Assembly (NCBI RefSeq): GCF_946479275.1
Contig: NZ_CAMLFE010000003.1
Coordinates: 1-64,000 of the forward strand
Direction: 5' to 3'
DNA length: 64,000 nucleotides
Source of the DNA: an uncultured Bartonella sp.
GTDB taxonomy: Bacteria > Pseudomonadota > Alphaproteobacteria > Rhizobiales > Rhizobiaceae
In this document: piece after piece, positions 45,715 through 55,931 of the stretch
How positions within the stretch are numbered: position 1 is the stretch's first letter
Layout: each line of letters starts with the position of its first letter
Notes under the pieces: generated by a model
Database searches by the model: none
What the model was told of the DNA's origin: nothing
What the model saw: only the letters and a program-made list of their open reading frames with translations
Position numbers and translations under genes: made by a program

Positions 45715-45715
45715 A

Positions 45716-46219
45716 ATGAGCGATAAACTTACCCATGTGAATGCAAAAGGTGAAGCACACATGGTCGATGTCGGGGGAAAACACGAAACCGACCGGATAG
45801 CTATTGCCCACGGTTCGATAAAAATGGCGAGACACACTCTCGAAGCGATCGAGAATGGCAATGCACCGAAAGGTGATGTTTTAGCAACGGCCAGAATAGC
45901 GGGTATTATGGGGGCAAAAAAAACATCGGAACTTATTCCGCTATGCCATCCGCTTATGCTTACAAAAATTGCTGTCGACATTGCCGCCGATCACGATTTA
46001 CCAGGTTATCAGATTACGGCAACCGTAAGTCTTAACGGCAAGACCGGTGTCGAGATGGAAGCTTTGACTGCTGTATCCATAACGTGTTTGACAATTTACG
46101 ATATGGCAAAAGCTCTGGATAAAAGTATGGTCATCAGCAATATTTGTTTATTGGAAAAGCGGGGAGGAAAATCTGGCACATGGAAGCGAGAAGAAAAAAA
46201 TGCCTCTCATCAATGTTGA
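45716..46219 (+). CDS. moaC: cyclic pyranopterin monophosphate synthase MoaC
   Basis: [32 protein letters not shown]...[23 protein letters not shown]. Confidence 0.96.
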   Translation: MSDKLTHVNAKGEAHMVDVGGKHETDRIAIAHGSIKMARHTLEAIENGNAPKGDVLATARIAGIMGAKKTSELIPLCHPLMLTKIAVDIAADHDLPGYQITATVSLNGKTGVEMEALTAVSITCLTIYDMAKALDKSMVISNICLLEKRGGKSGTWKREEKNASHQC

Positions 46220-47426
46220 CGAATCTTTAAGCCGTTTACTTGCAGCAACCGATACGCTCGAAAGCGAGCTTACAACTTTAACTAAACTTGGACAGGCGCA
46301 AGTTCTGGCTCAGGATGTCATTGCCGAATTGACCGAACCACCTTTCCGTTCTTCTGCAATGGATGGCTTTGCAATACGCTTTCAGGATTACCGGCAAGAA
46401 GCAAAATTCCATGTTGTCGGAGAAGCTGCGGCCGGCAAAGGGTTTGACGGGAAAATCGGCAAGGACGAAGCTGTCCGGATATTTACCGGTGCTCCCGTTC
46501 CTGACGACGCCAATACTATAATCATTCAGGAAAATGCCATCCTCGACGGTGACAACGTCTCTTTTACAAAAGCGCCCGAACCGAATGCCAATATTCGTCC
46601 AAGAGGCGGAAATTTCGAGAAAGGTGACAGCGTTCTTAAAAAGGGGCGTATCATGACGCCGTCAGCGCTTGCACTTTGCGCGTCAACCGGCCATGGAGCG
46701 GTAAAAGTTGTCAGACGCCCGAAAATTGCTGTGTTGGCAACGGGAAATGAGCTCGTAGAAGCCGGAGAGATACCAGGAAAAGACCAGATCGTATGCTCGA
46801 ATTCCTATGGTCTTACTTATCTCATACGGGCCCATCATTGCGATGTTGTTGATCTCGGAATCGCTCGCGACAACGAAGAGGCAATCCGCGAAAAGATTAA
46901 CCGTGCAAAAGAAGAAAAGGTTGATCTTCTTGTCACCAGTGGTGGCGTTTCTGTCGGCAAATATGACCTTGTACAAAGTGTTTTGAAGTCGGAAGGTATG
47001 AAACTCGACTTCTGGAAGGTTGCAATGCGTCCTGGCAAGCCTCTCATGTTCGGAGTTTTGCCACATGACCATAAAATGCTGGTTTTGGGCCTTCCTGGAA
47101 ATCCTGTATCAAGCATGGTTTGCGGTCACATTTTTTTGGTGCCGATACTGGAAAAACTTTCAGGAAGAACTTACCGTCCCCACATTGAAGACGCGCTTCT
47201 TGCCGTTCCGCTGCCGGAAAATGGCCCGAGACGACATTTTGTCCGTGCCAACCTTAGCGTTAACGCAAAAGGCGAAAGATGGGTCACGCCGGTGCGTAGT
47301 CAGGATTCATCCTTGATACGGCTCATGGCCAATGCGGATTGTCTCATTATTCGTGAAGAAAACGGTACGCAGCTTCAAGTGGGCGAACCATGCCGCATTT
47401 TCATTCCCGACGGTGCGGGTCTGTAA
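46200..47426 (+). CDS. moeA: molybdopterin molybdotransferase MoeA
   Basis: [17 protein letters not shown]...[21 protein letters not shown]...[20 protein letters not shown]; overlaps moaC 3' end. Confidence 0.96.
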   Translation: MPLINVDESLSRLLAATDTLESELTTLTKLGQAQVLAQDVIAELTEPPFRSSAMDGFAIRFQDYRQEAKFHVVGEAAAGKGFDGKIGKDEAVRIFTGAPVPDDANTIIIQENAILDGDNVSFTKAPEPNANIRPRGGNFEKGDSVLKKGRIMTPSALALCASTGHGAVKVVRRPKIAVLATGNELVEAGEIPGKDQIVCSNSYGLTYLIRAHHCDVVDLGIARDNEEAIREKINRAKEEKVDLLVTSGGVSVGKYDLVQSVLKSEGMKLDFWKVAMRPGKPLMFGVLPHDHKMLVLGLPGNPVSSMVCGHIFLVPILEKLSGRTYRPHIEDALLAVPLPENGPRRHFVRANLSVNAKGERWVTPVRSQDSSLIRLMANADCLIIREENGTQLQVGEPCRIFIPDGAGL

Positions 47427-47540
47427 CATTTTCGGGACTATAGCAGCTCAATGCCGCGTTGATTATAAAGGGATATACTGACGCGGCACATCATTTAAAA
47501 TCCGTGGGTACGCGCTGTTTTTGTTTTCGATGGCGCAAGG

Positions 47541-48392
47541 CTATAACATTTTGGGCATGCGGCCGGTTATTGCTGCTTTTGTAATGGCAAGATAATGGTG
47601 AAGCGGCGAAGGTGTGACACATTCTTTGAATGACAATGTGCCCTTCTTTTCAATTTTTCTTATTGCCTCGGGTATAATTGCCAGAGGCAGAAAAACCGGC
47701 CGCACGCTTACGGGCAAATTTTTATAATGATGATAGAATTCCCAATAATGTTTTTTATCAAGTTCGATTGCCGCATTTAAAAGTTTTTTTTGCTTTTCTA
47801 ATTCATCATGAGGCGCCGAGACAATGAAATCATCTGCCGTTGCTTCAACAATATTTTTCGGAAAATATTGCCGTCCATTTGCCTTTAACAAAGGAAGCGA
47901 ACGTAAAAGCCGGCACATAAATTCTGCCATTCCACCGTGCCCCGATGCCTCAGTCGTCAATGACGAAGCATTTTTATCAAGAATTTGACAGGAAAGTTCC
48001 AAAAGCGTGCTTGCGGTTTCACCGCAATAGCCTTCAAGGCTTGTTACATCAGGCATTTGATCGTCATAAAAGTCGAATAGACGTGCATCACAATAACGTA
48101 ATAACGCCGATTTCGGTAATGCGTATTGATGAATTGTGGAAAGCAACGCACTTAAAACAGGATTGCCCTCGCCCGTTTTGTCGGCTTCTATTGCATCACG
48201 CCACCATCGCAAACGGATTTCACCGATCATCGGTTCGCGCACAGTTTCCGTAATACGATTGATCTCAATATTAAAAGCAAAAAGGCTTGCGAGCCCCTCG
48301 CGATATTTCTGTGGTGCAAAAAGGATGGAGAGATAGCGATCTCTATCGCTCTCTTTTAAAAGTTCGAAACAATAGGCGCCATCTTTATTCAT
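47541..48392 (-). CDS. squalene/phytoene synthase family protein (NDUFAF6-like)
   Basis: DRDRYLSILFAPQKYREGLASLFAFNIEINRITETVREPMIGEIRLRWWRDAIE. Confidence 0.88.
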   Translation of the reverse strand: MNKDGAYCFELLKESDRDRYLSILFAPQKYREGLASLFAFNIEINRITETVREPMIGEIRLRWWRDAIEADKTGEGNPVLSALLSTIHQYALPKSALLRYCDARLFDFYDDQMPDVTSLEGYCGETASTLLELSCQILDKNASSLTTEASGHGGMAEFMCRLLRSLPLLKANGRQYFPKNIVEATADDFIVSAPHDELEKQKKLLNAAIELDKKHYWEFYHHYKNLPVSVRPVFLPLAIIPEAIRKIEKKGTLSFKECVTPSPLHHYLAITKAAITGRMPKML

Positions 48393-48775
48393 TCAACTGC
48401 ATAAAGAAGTGCGGCAACCGCACGATCTTCCGCCAAGAGGACATTAAACGTTCGAACGGCAGCACCAGTACTCATCGTATCGGTCGATATGTGTTTTTTA
48501 TGTAAAACTGTTCTCATATCTTCCGGCAACCGCAACAAATTCTCTCCTGTACCGACAAGAAATACTTCGATTTTATCGGCTTCATCAAGAACGTGTTTTA
48601 TATCGTCTATCGTGGGCAGAGGAGCTTTCATATCAAGCCCGTATATTCCCGATGGAACACAGACGATCGAACCCCGATGGGACATATCGGCAAAGCGAAA
48701 TCCGCCATTCCCATAAGCATCGATGGGCGCACGTCCGGGATAATGCGCTTCCCTCATTTTGATTGCATCAGACAT
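48389..48775 (-). CDS. Mth938-like domain protein (DUF498, NDUFAF3-like)
   Basis: IDAYGNGGFRFADMSHRGSIVCVPSGIYGLDMKAP...VEVFLVGTGENL-like core, 128 aa; adjacent to secDF. Confidence 0.9.
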   Translation of the reverse strand: MSDAIKMREAHYPGRAPIDAYGNGGFRFADMSHRGSIVCVPSGIYGLDMKAPLPTIDDIKHVLDEADKIEVFLVGTGENLLRLPEDMRTVLHKKHISTDTMSTGAAVRTFNVLLAEDRAVAALLYAVE

Positions 48776-51021
48776 TATGAACCTTCAACGCCGTTCTGGT
48801 TCTGCTTGACTTTCAAAAGCACAAGCATTGGGCCGGCTATAAATATGGAAGAGTATGTGCCGATGATTATACCAATGAGGAGAACCGATGCAAAATCTTT
48901 CATATCCGCACCACCGAAATAATAAAGCGGAATATGTGCGAGCAGAGTTGCAAGAGAAGTCAAAATTGTGCGCGATAATGTCCGGTTGATCGCAATATCA
49001 ACAAGGCTACGCATACCGATATTGCCACGTTTTTTAAGGAGCGAGCGAACCCTGTCGTAAACGACAATTGTATCGTTCAAAGAATAGCCGATAATTGCAA
49101 GGAGAGCGGCGATGCTCCAAAGGTTGAACTGCCATTGGAAGAGCAGAAAAATGCCGACGAGAATGATAATATCATGAACTGTTGTCAAAACAGCGCCGAT
49201 CGCAAATTGCCAGCGGAAACGCCATAAAACATAAACGAATATGGCAAGCAACGATACGAAAATGGCAAGTGCACTGACACGGCTCAATTCTGATGAAACG
49301 GTCGGCCCTACTATATCAAGGCGCTGCAATGTGTAATCATTACCAAATTCGCCACGAAGTTTTACTGCGACTGTTTGTTCGGCATCCTCGCCATTTTCCT
49401 GACTTGCAATTGTCAATTGCGCTTCCGACGGCTTTTTTGTCGGCGAAACATTGACTCCCCCGATATTGAGATCATTGACCCGCGAGGCAATGTCATAAAT
49501 ATCGGCCTTACCGTTTTTGGCTTCGAGAACCGCTAATGATCCTCCGGCAAAATCGATCCCGTAATTTACTCCCGCGGTCACATAGAGGCCGCCGGTAAGG
49601 ATAATCAGCACGGTCGACAAGGCCAATGTTATTTTTCCAAGTTTCATAAAGCGAATACTGGTGTTAGGCGGAATAATGCGAATGATACGTTGTGGTATTT
49701 CACGAGGATGAAATGTCCGGATCCACCAGCTGATCATCATCCGCGTGAATGTGAAGGTCGTAAAGAGCGAGGTCAAAATGCCGATCGTAACTGTCAGAGC
49801 AAAGCCATGAATGGGACCAGTACCCAACATGAACAAAACCAGTGCGGCAATGAAAGTTGTGACGTTCGCGTCAACAATCGTGCTCATGGCACCGGAAAAT
49901 CCGGCTTCAACAGCTTGGGTTACTGAATAATTGTTGCGCCTTGCCTCGCGTACGCGCTCATAAATCAAAATATTGGCATCAACCGATACTCCGATAATGA
50001 GAACCAGACCTGCAAATCCGGCAAGCGTCAGCGGTGTACCGACAAGACTTAACACTGCAACCAACATCATCAAATTGGCAGCCAGCGCCACATCTGCCGT
50101 CAATCCGAGTAAACCGTAGGACAAGATCATGAACACGGCGACAATGACAAGAGCTCCGAAAGCCGCATGAAGACCGGCTTTTGCATAAGCTGTTCCGAGG
50201 TCTCCCCCCACTGTTCTTTCTTCGATAAAAGTCAAATCCGTCGGGAGTGGTCCTGTTGTAAGTACAGTCTCGAGATTATGGGCTACATCTTCCGGCAAGG
50301 GCCCTACCCGAATATAGCCGTCGTCAATCGGCACCGGAAATCTCATTGCTGCCAGCACTTCATTGTCAAAAACAATGATAAGCCGCTTGTCAGGATTTTT
50401 TCGGGTAAATTCGGAAAGTTTCTGTTGTCCTTCGCTATCCAATGCGACAGTTAATAACGAACCGGCAGTATTGGCGTTTTTTTCCGCATAAGCGCCAGCA
50501 ATATTGTCATTCGTCAGAAACGGACGATCTTTCAACAAATAACTTACCGGCGGGTCATCCATTGAATAGGTAACGATTGTGCCTTCCGGGCGGGAAACTT
50601 TGCCCATAACCACATCATTTACAGAGACGGTGGTGTCTTCCTCATAAAGTGAAAAGCGGGCAGTCACACTTACGATATCTTTGAGCAGCTGGACATCGAA
50701 AAGTCCCGGCACCTCGATGCGGATTTTATCGCGGCTTTGTTTGGCAATAGAATAGTCTTCAAAACCTGCGGCGCCGATATCAAGCCGTCTTTTCATGACG
50801 TCTATTGTCGCATCGCGCTTACCAGTTTCACTGTTCGGTAATTGAACCACAAGGCGGGAGCCACCTTGCAAGTCGACACCCATTGGCAAATGAAGCTTTG
50901 AATAGACTGTCGGCAATTGGTTAAGAAGAGCCTGCGGTAATATATTGGGCAGAGCCACGATGACGCCGATAATCACAATCAGCCAGACCAGAAGCCGTTT
51001 CCAGCGAGGAAAATAAAGCAT
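48775..51021 (-). CDS. secDF: fused protein translocase subunit SecDF
   Basis: GVDLQGGSRLVVQL (SecD), IIGVSVDANILIYERVREARR, then VNYGIDFAGGSLAVL (SecF) and LNDTIVVYDRVRS. Confidence 0.97.
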   Translation of the reverse strand: MLYFPRWKRLLVWLIVIIGVIVALPNILPQALLNQLPTVYSKLHLPMGVDLQGGSRLVVQLPNSETGKRDATIDVMKRRLDIGAAGFEDYSIAKQSRDKIRIEVPGLFDVQLLKDIVSVTARFSLYEEDTTVSVNDVVMGKVSRPEGTIVTYSMDDPPVSYLLKDRPFLTNDNIAGAYAEKNANTAGSLLTVALDSEGQQKLSEFTRKNPDKRLIIVFDNEVLAAMRFPVPIDDGYIRVGPLPEDVAHNLETVLTTGPLPTDLTFIEERTVGGDLGTAYAKAGLHAAFGALVIVAVFMILSYGLLGLTADVALAANLMMLVAVLSLVGTPLTLAGFAGLVLIIGVSVDANILIYERVREARRNNYSVTQAVEAGFSGAMSTIVDANVTTFIAALVLFMLGTGPIHGFALTVTIGILTSLFTTFTFTRMMISWWIRTFHPREIPQRIIRIIPPNTSIRFMKLGKITLALSTVLIILTGGLYVTAGVNYGIDFAGGSLAVLEAKNGKADIYDIASRVNDLNIGGVNVSPTKKPSEAQLTIASQENGEDAEQTVAVKLRGEFGNDYTLQRLDIVGPTVSSELSRVSALAIFVSLLAIFVYVLWRFRWQFAIGAVLTTVHDIIILVGIFLLFQWQFNLWSIAALLAIIGYSLNDTIVVYDRVRSLLKKRGNIGMRSLVDIAINRTLSRTILTSLATLLAHIPLYYFGGADMKDFASVLLIGIIIGTYSSIFIAGPMLVLLKVKQNQNGVEGS

Positions 51022-51232
51022 AAGAAGGCTCCCGATTTATCTCAAATTATGCGTCCTGAAAAACACAATTATCATTGCTCATGCTATTGCCAGTGCCAAT
51101 ACACTCGCCCCTGCTAGAGATAAACTTTGCAAGCATGAACAACCTTTATTCCAATAAAAGGCTCAATCGACAATTTTCAATGGGGAATTAAAACTTTTCC
51201 CATCTCACAAGTAATTCACCTTACAAGAATCA

Positions 51233-51257
51233 ATGATTCCCGTTTAACGGGAATCAT
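51233..51257 (-). terminator. hairpin downstream of yajC, possible terminator
   Basis: perfect 11-bp repeat ATGATTCCCGT-TTA-ACGGGAATCAT; no strong T-run. Confidence 0.55.
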
Positions 51258-51301
51258 CTTTATCAAACTTGAAAAAAACGTCAAACATCCGTTTTGTTCG
51301 G

Positions 51302-51838
51302 TCAAGCTCCTGTCTTTTCTTTGGTTGCTTCAGTTTCGGACTTGTTTTCGTCTTTTTCGATTTTAGTGGTATCGTTTTCGCCTTTAGCTTCGTCAGGCGC
51401 AGCAATTTGTGCAACCTCATCAGCGACAGGCTTTGCACTATCATCGGATTGTTTTTTCTTATTTTTACCTTTACCGGCTCTAATCGCAGGCTTCGACTTT
51501 TGTTCACTAACCGGCTCGCCCTTGACCTCGACAGTCAGAATTTTTGACCGCAACACGCGAACGCGGGTATTTTCCGCAATTTCCACTTCCACTTCACCGT
51601 TAGCATCACCAACGACTTTCGTAACGCGACCAATGAGACCGCCTTCGGTAACGACTGTATCGCCCCGACGAATGGCATTCAACATTTCCTGACGCTTTTT
51701 CATCTGGTTGCGCTGAGGCCGGATGATGAGAAAATACATGATGACGAAAATAAGAATAAAAGGTGCAAACGTCATCAAAGTTGACACTTCCCCCGTCGAA
51801 CCACCAGCGGCCTGTGCATAAGCGTTGGTAATAAACAT
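51302..51838 (-). CDS. yajC: preprotein translocase subunit YajC
   Basis: LMTFAPFILIFVIMYFLIIRPQRNQMKKRQEMLNAIRRGDTVVTEGGLIGRV with long charged C-terminal tail. Confidence 0.95.
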   Translation of the reverse strand: MFITNAYAQAAGGSTGEVSTLMTFAPFILIFVIMYFLIIRPQRNQMKKRQEMLNAIRRGDTVVTEGGLIGRVTKVVGDANGEVEVEIAENTRVRVLRSKILTVEVKGEPVSEQKSKPAIRAGKGKNKKKQSDDSAKPVADEVAQIAAPDEAKGENDTTKIEKDENKSETEATKEKTGA

Positions 51839-52083
51839 TAACTATCTCCTAGCTTTGATAGCGGGCATCACCCGTTTTGGACATATTTCGTTCAATAGAT
51901 AAGTCAAACTTGACATTTAAGAGCATGTTGCTCTTTCAACCGCGTTTAGCGGTCGACATTCAATTCTAGGCATTAAAGCTTTGCCTTTGATAACGCAACC
52001 GACAAAGCTTTCAAGAAGAAAAATTTTGGATTTATACGCGCCCATGCTAAAGATATGCGTTCATATAATGGCGGAAAGTTGAA

Positions 52084-52947
52084 ATGACAGACGAAAATTT
52101 AAACCAGAAACTGGATCAATTAATTACCATATTATCGCGCATGGCTCCCCCGGAAATAAAACCCCTTGATATGGATCAATGCGATTGTTTTGTATGGAAT
52201 CCGGAAAAGCTCACCCTTAATCCCGTCAAACATGTCAACCGGATTGACATTGATCTCATCAAGGGTGTCGAGCAAGCCCGCGACGCCCTTATTGAAAATA
52301 CCCGTCAATTTGCAAATGGCTTACCTGCCAACAATGTTCTCCTTTGGGGAGCACGCGGCATGGGTAAATCTTCATTGGTAAAATCCGTTCAAGCGAAAAT
52401 TAATAAAGAAAATGCGGATGAACTTCCATTGAAACTTATCGAAATTCATCGTGAAGATATTGGCACACTTCCCATACTCTTGAGCGAACTTAGAAAAACG
52501 CCTTATAGATCTATTATTTTCTGTGACGATTTGTCTTTTGATCAGGACGATACCTCTTATAAATCGCTCAAAGCTGCCCTTGACGGTGGTGTCGAAGGAC
52601 GCCCTGAAAATGTTGTTTTTTATGCAACGTCGAACCGTCGTCATTTAATGCCTCGCGAGATGATTGATAATGAATCTTCAACGGCCGTTAACCCGTCGGA
52701 GGCCATTGAAGAAAAAGTCTCGCTTTCCGACCGATTCGGCTTATGGCTCGGTTTTCATAAATGTGGGCAAGATGAATATCTTGATATGATAGACGGTTAT
52801 GTCCGTCATTACAGACTTGATGAACCGCTTGATAAAATCCATCACGATGCACTTGAATGGGCAACTACGCGTGGAAACCGTTCGGGACGTGTAGCATGGC
52901 AGTTTATTATGGGACTTGCCGGAAGATTGGGCAAGAAACTCGACTAA
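52084..52947 (+). CDS. DUF815 family ATP-binding protein
   Basis: ANNVLLWGARGMGKSSLVKSVQAKIN Walker A; IIFCDDLSFDQDDTSYKSLKAALDGGVEGRPENVVFYATSNRRHLMP. Confidence 0.92.
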   Translation: MTDENLNQKLDQLITILSRMAPPEIKPLDMDQCDCFVWNPEKLTLNPVKHVNRIDIDLIKGVEQARDALIENTRQFANGLPANNVLLWGARGMGKSSLVKSVQAKINKENADELPLKLIEIHREDIGTLPILLSELRKTPYRSIIFCDDLSFDQDDTSYKSLKAALDGGVEGRPENVVFYATSNRRHLMPREMIDNESSTAVNPSEAIEEKVSLSDRFGLWLGFHKCGQDEYLDMIDGYVRHYRLDEPLDKIHHDALEWATTRGNRSGRVAWQFIMGLAGRLGKKLD

Positions 52948-52970
52948 ACGCAACGTCGGATACGAATAAC

Positions 52971-52995
52971 AAAAAAGCCGGTACAAACCGGCTTT
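52971..52995. terminator. bidirectional terminator between DUF815 gene and nlpD
   Basis: AAAAAAGCCGGT-ACAA-ACCGGCTTTCT. Confidence 0.75.
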
Positions 52996-53024
52996 CTCAT
53001 GAAAATCGAACTTTCGCAGAATTA

Positions 53025-54206
53025 TCAGTTTTCCAAATATTTGATCGGATTGACAGGACTTGAATTCTTGCGCACTTCAAAGTGGACACGCGGTGTCGAC
53101 GCATTGCCTGACATACCGGATTTTGCGATCTCGTCACCGCGGCGAACCTTCTGGCCGCGTTGGACGAGAATTTTGCTATTATGCCCGTAGACGGTAACAA
53201 TATTGTTTTCGTGGCGGATAAGCACGGTATTACCGAATTCTTTCAAACCATCACCGGCATAAATAACAACACCGTTTTCGGCCGCTTTAACAGACGATCC
53301 TTCCGGTGCCATAATATCAATACCGTCATTGGTGCCTGAGCCTTCTTTTTGTCCGAAGCTTGAAAGGATGCGTCCCTGTGCAGGCCAACGCATTTTGGAA
53401 ATGCCTGTCGCCTGAGGAGCTACAACAGCTACATTTTCAGCCTGATTCATCGTTGTGTCGCTGCTTTTTGCGACAGCGGGTTCGGCAGCCGGTTTTGCCG
53501 GTTCGTTCTGTGCGGTCTTGGTGGGCTCTGCTGCCGGCTGTGTTGCTGCGGGCTGACTTGCAGCCGCGGTTTTTGTCGGCGTTGTCACCTGTTTTGTTTC
53601 AGGTAATGCCGCAGGTGTTGCAGTTTTTGCCGTTGCAGCAGATGGAGTTGCCGCAGCAACTTCAGTGTTATGACCGCCTGGAACAATCAAAGATTGCCCG
53701 ACACGGATTGCACCATTGCTCAAGCCGTTGGCACTTTTAAGCGAATCAACACTTACGCCCGTTTTACGGGAAACACTATAAAGCGTGTCACCGCTTTGAA
53801 CGATATAGCTGCCATTTTTCTTTGATACCGGTTGTGCACCGGTCGAGGAAGACGATGACGACATCTGTCCAAGATTATGAGGCGGTGTTCCCATAACCTG
53901 ACCGGCAGAAGCAACCTGTGTAGGCTGCGAAGAAGAAGCACCATAGCTGGGTTGTGGCTGTGATTGGGCCGCCTGATAGGAAGGTTGACCAGCAACCGGC
54001 GGCAGATCACTACTTTGGATAGAACCTGTCGTTTGAGGCATCTGCTGATAACCGGCCTGTTTATTGATTGCTTGTTGTTGATTAGCGGTTGCGCCAGTAT
54101 AGAAACTGTCTGTAAAACGTTGGGTACCGGAACTGCATCCTGTGGCAAAACCAGCTAGGATGAACAATGCCGCTGTTCGAAGATAGCGGTGCGAAGCTTT
54201 ACTCAT
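53025..54206 (-). CDS. nlpD: LysM + LytM/M23 lipoprotein, NlpD-like
   Basis: lipobox-like FILAGFATGCSSG, LysM YIVQSGDTLYSVSRKTGVSVDSLKSANGL, LytM GTNDGIDIMAPEG...TPRVHFEVRKNSSPVNPIKYL. Confidence 0.9.
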   Translation of the reverse strand: MSKASHRYLRTAALFILAGFATGCSSGTQRFTDSFYTGATANQQQAINKQAGYQQMPQTTGSIQSSDLPPVAGQPSYQAAQSQPQPSYGASSSQPTQVASAGQVMGTPPHNLGQMSSSSSSTGAQPVSKKNGSYIVQSGDTLYSVSRKTGVSVDSLKSANGLSNGAIRVGQSLIVPGGHNTEVAAATPSAATAKTATPAALPETKQVTTPTKTAAASQPAATQPAAEPTKTAQNEPAKPAAEPAVAKSSDTTMNQAENVAVVAPQATGISKMRWPAQGRILSSFGQKEGSGTNDGIDIMAPEGSSVKAAENGVVIYAGDGLKEFGNTVLIRHENNIVTVYGHNSKILVQRGQKVRRGDEIAKSGMSGNASTPRVHFEVRKNSSPVNPIKYLEN

Positions 54207-54482
54207 TATTTTCAAACGCATGTTTTTTGTCCATTTACCCGATACTCAACTAAAGGCATTAAATCGTGTTAATGTTACCCGACGGTTAAAATTTCGATTA
54301 AGGTTAAAAAAAATATTGCCCCGTCACGAAAACCGAAATTTTCGATATGTTTGTACCAAGATACCATAATATATATGGTTTTGAGGGAGGAAAAACGCAA
54401 GTTCGTAGTAGCAGACACGCTATTCTGGTAGGTAAATTGCTTTGAATTCGCTATCGCTTTTTTGTAAATCGTTTTTTAGCTG

Positions 54483-55142
54483 CTACAAAATCGCAGCAAC
54501 ACCTTCGATAAAAGGTTGGTAACGGACCCTGAACATATCCATTCTCTCGAACCTGCTTCCAGTCTTGCGGTAACGCACGACCATCTGTTCGCCTTCATCC
54601 GGCCCAATAGCTTCGATCAGTACACCATTTGATGCCAACAGTTCGAGGAATTCTTGCGGATCACGATTAAATGACGGCCATACCAAAATCCGGTCATAAG
54701 GGCCCGAGCCCGACAAAGCACGGCTACCATCCATCTGACGCAAAACAATATTATCTATTTCAAGGGCATGAAATCTTTGGCGGGCAATGTCACACAAAGT
54801 TTTATAGCGTTCGACGGTGGTTACACGCCCGGCAAGCCTTGCAATCAACGCTGCGGTAAATCCCGAACCGGTTCCGATTTCGAGTACGCGATGTTTCTTT
54901 TCGAGCGCAAGAGCAGAAATAATATATAATTGTTCCTCAAGCCTTTCGATGTATTCGCCACATTCTATCGGGATCACTTTGTTTTCATAGGCACTTTCGG
55001 TAAAAGGCGCCGAAACAAAGTCCCTGCGTGATGTGCGCTCAAGGGCTGCAAACAAAGCCATATCATCAAGCCCCCTGCCCCGCATTTTGAGGACAAGATT
55101 AATCAATTCCTCTCGCTCTGACAAAGGGGGCATTGATTGCAT
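54483..55142 (-). CDS. pcm: protein-L-isoaspartate O-methyltransferase
   Basis: VLEIGTGSGFTAALIARLAGRVTTVERY; adjacent to surE. Confidence 0.93.
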   Translation of the reverse strand: MQSMPPLSEREELINLVLKMRGRGLDDMALFAALERTSRRDFVSAPFTESAYENKVIPIECGEYIERLEEQLYIISALALEKKHRVLEIGTGSGFTAALIARLAGRVTTVERYKTLCDIARQRFHALEIDNIVLRQMDGSRALSGSGPYDRILVWPSFNRDPQEFLELLASNGVLIEAIGPDEGEQMVVRYRKTGSRFERMDMFRVRYQPFIEGVAAIL

Positions 55143-55146
55143 CAGC

Positions 55147-55911
55147 CTAGTTTCTCCCTAATGCAGTCGCCAATTCGGCAAGAAAGCCATGAGCCGTCAG
55201 ATCAAGTTGGACAGGCGTAACCGAAATAGCCTTATCCTGAAGGACATCAATATCTGTCGTTTCTTTGTTCTTGCCTTTTCCCCTGCTGAAATACATCCAG
55301 TAATAAGGAAAACCCCGACCATCGGCGCGCTTGTCAATGAGTATTTCGTGACCACGGTTACCAAGAGGTGCAACGGACAAACCGGTGACTTCATCAACAT
55401 GACAGGCAGGAAAATTCACATTCAGGAGTACACCATCGGGAAGTGGAATTTTTACAAGCTTTTTCAAAACATCCGGAGCAAGAGACAATACAGTGTTCCA
55501 AGGTACATTTTGACAATTGGTTGCGTGGACAAATTCTTGCGACAAGGCAATCGAACGGATGCCTTGCATCATCCCTTCTACCGCACCCGAAACTGTCCCC
55601 GAATAGCTCACATCATCGGCAAGATTGCCGCCGGCATTAACGCCCGAAAGAACAAGATCAGGCGCTTTCGGCATAATGTGCTTGACTGCCATAATAACAC
55701 AATCGGTGGGAGTCCCTTTTAGAGCAAAATGTTTCTCATCGATTTGACGCAAACGTAATGGCTCTGAAATTGTCAATGAATGCGAAACACCACTTTGATC
55801 TTCTTCCGGAGCGACAACCCAGACATCATCAGAGAGTTTACGGGCGATCTGTTCAAGAACCTTCAGCCCTTCCGCATGAATACCGTCATCATTGGTTAGC
55901 AAAATACGCAT
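55147..55911 (-). CDS. surE: 5'/3'-nucleotidase SurE
   Basis: [23 protein letters not shown]...[23 protein letters not shown]...[29 protein letters not shown]. Confidence 0.97.
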   Translation of the reverse strand: MRILLTNDDGIHAEGLKVLEQIARKLSDDVWVVAPEEDQSGVSHSLTISEPLRLRQIDEKHFALKGTPTDCVIMAVKHIMPKAPDLVLSGVNAGGNLADDVSYSGTVSGAVEGMMQGIRSIALSQEFVHATNCQNVPWNTVLSLAPDVLKKLVKIPLPDGVLLNVNFPACHVDEVTGLSVAPLGNRGHEILIDKRADGRGFPYYWMYFSRGKGKNKETTDIDVLQDKAISVTPVQLDLTAHGFLAELATALGRN

Positions 55912-55931
55912 ATTGAAGTTCCCTGAAATTT

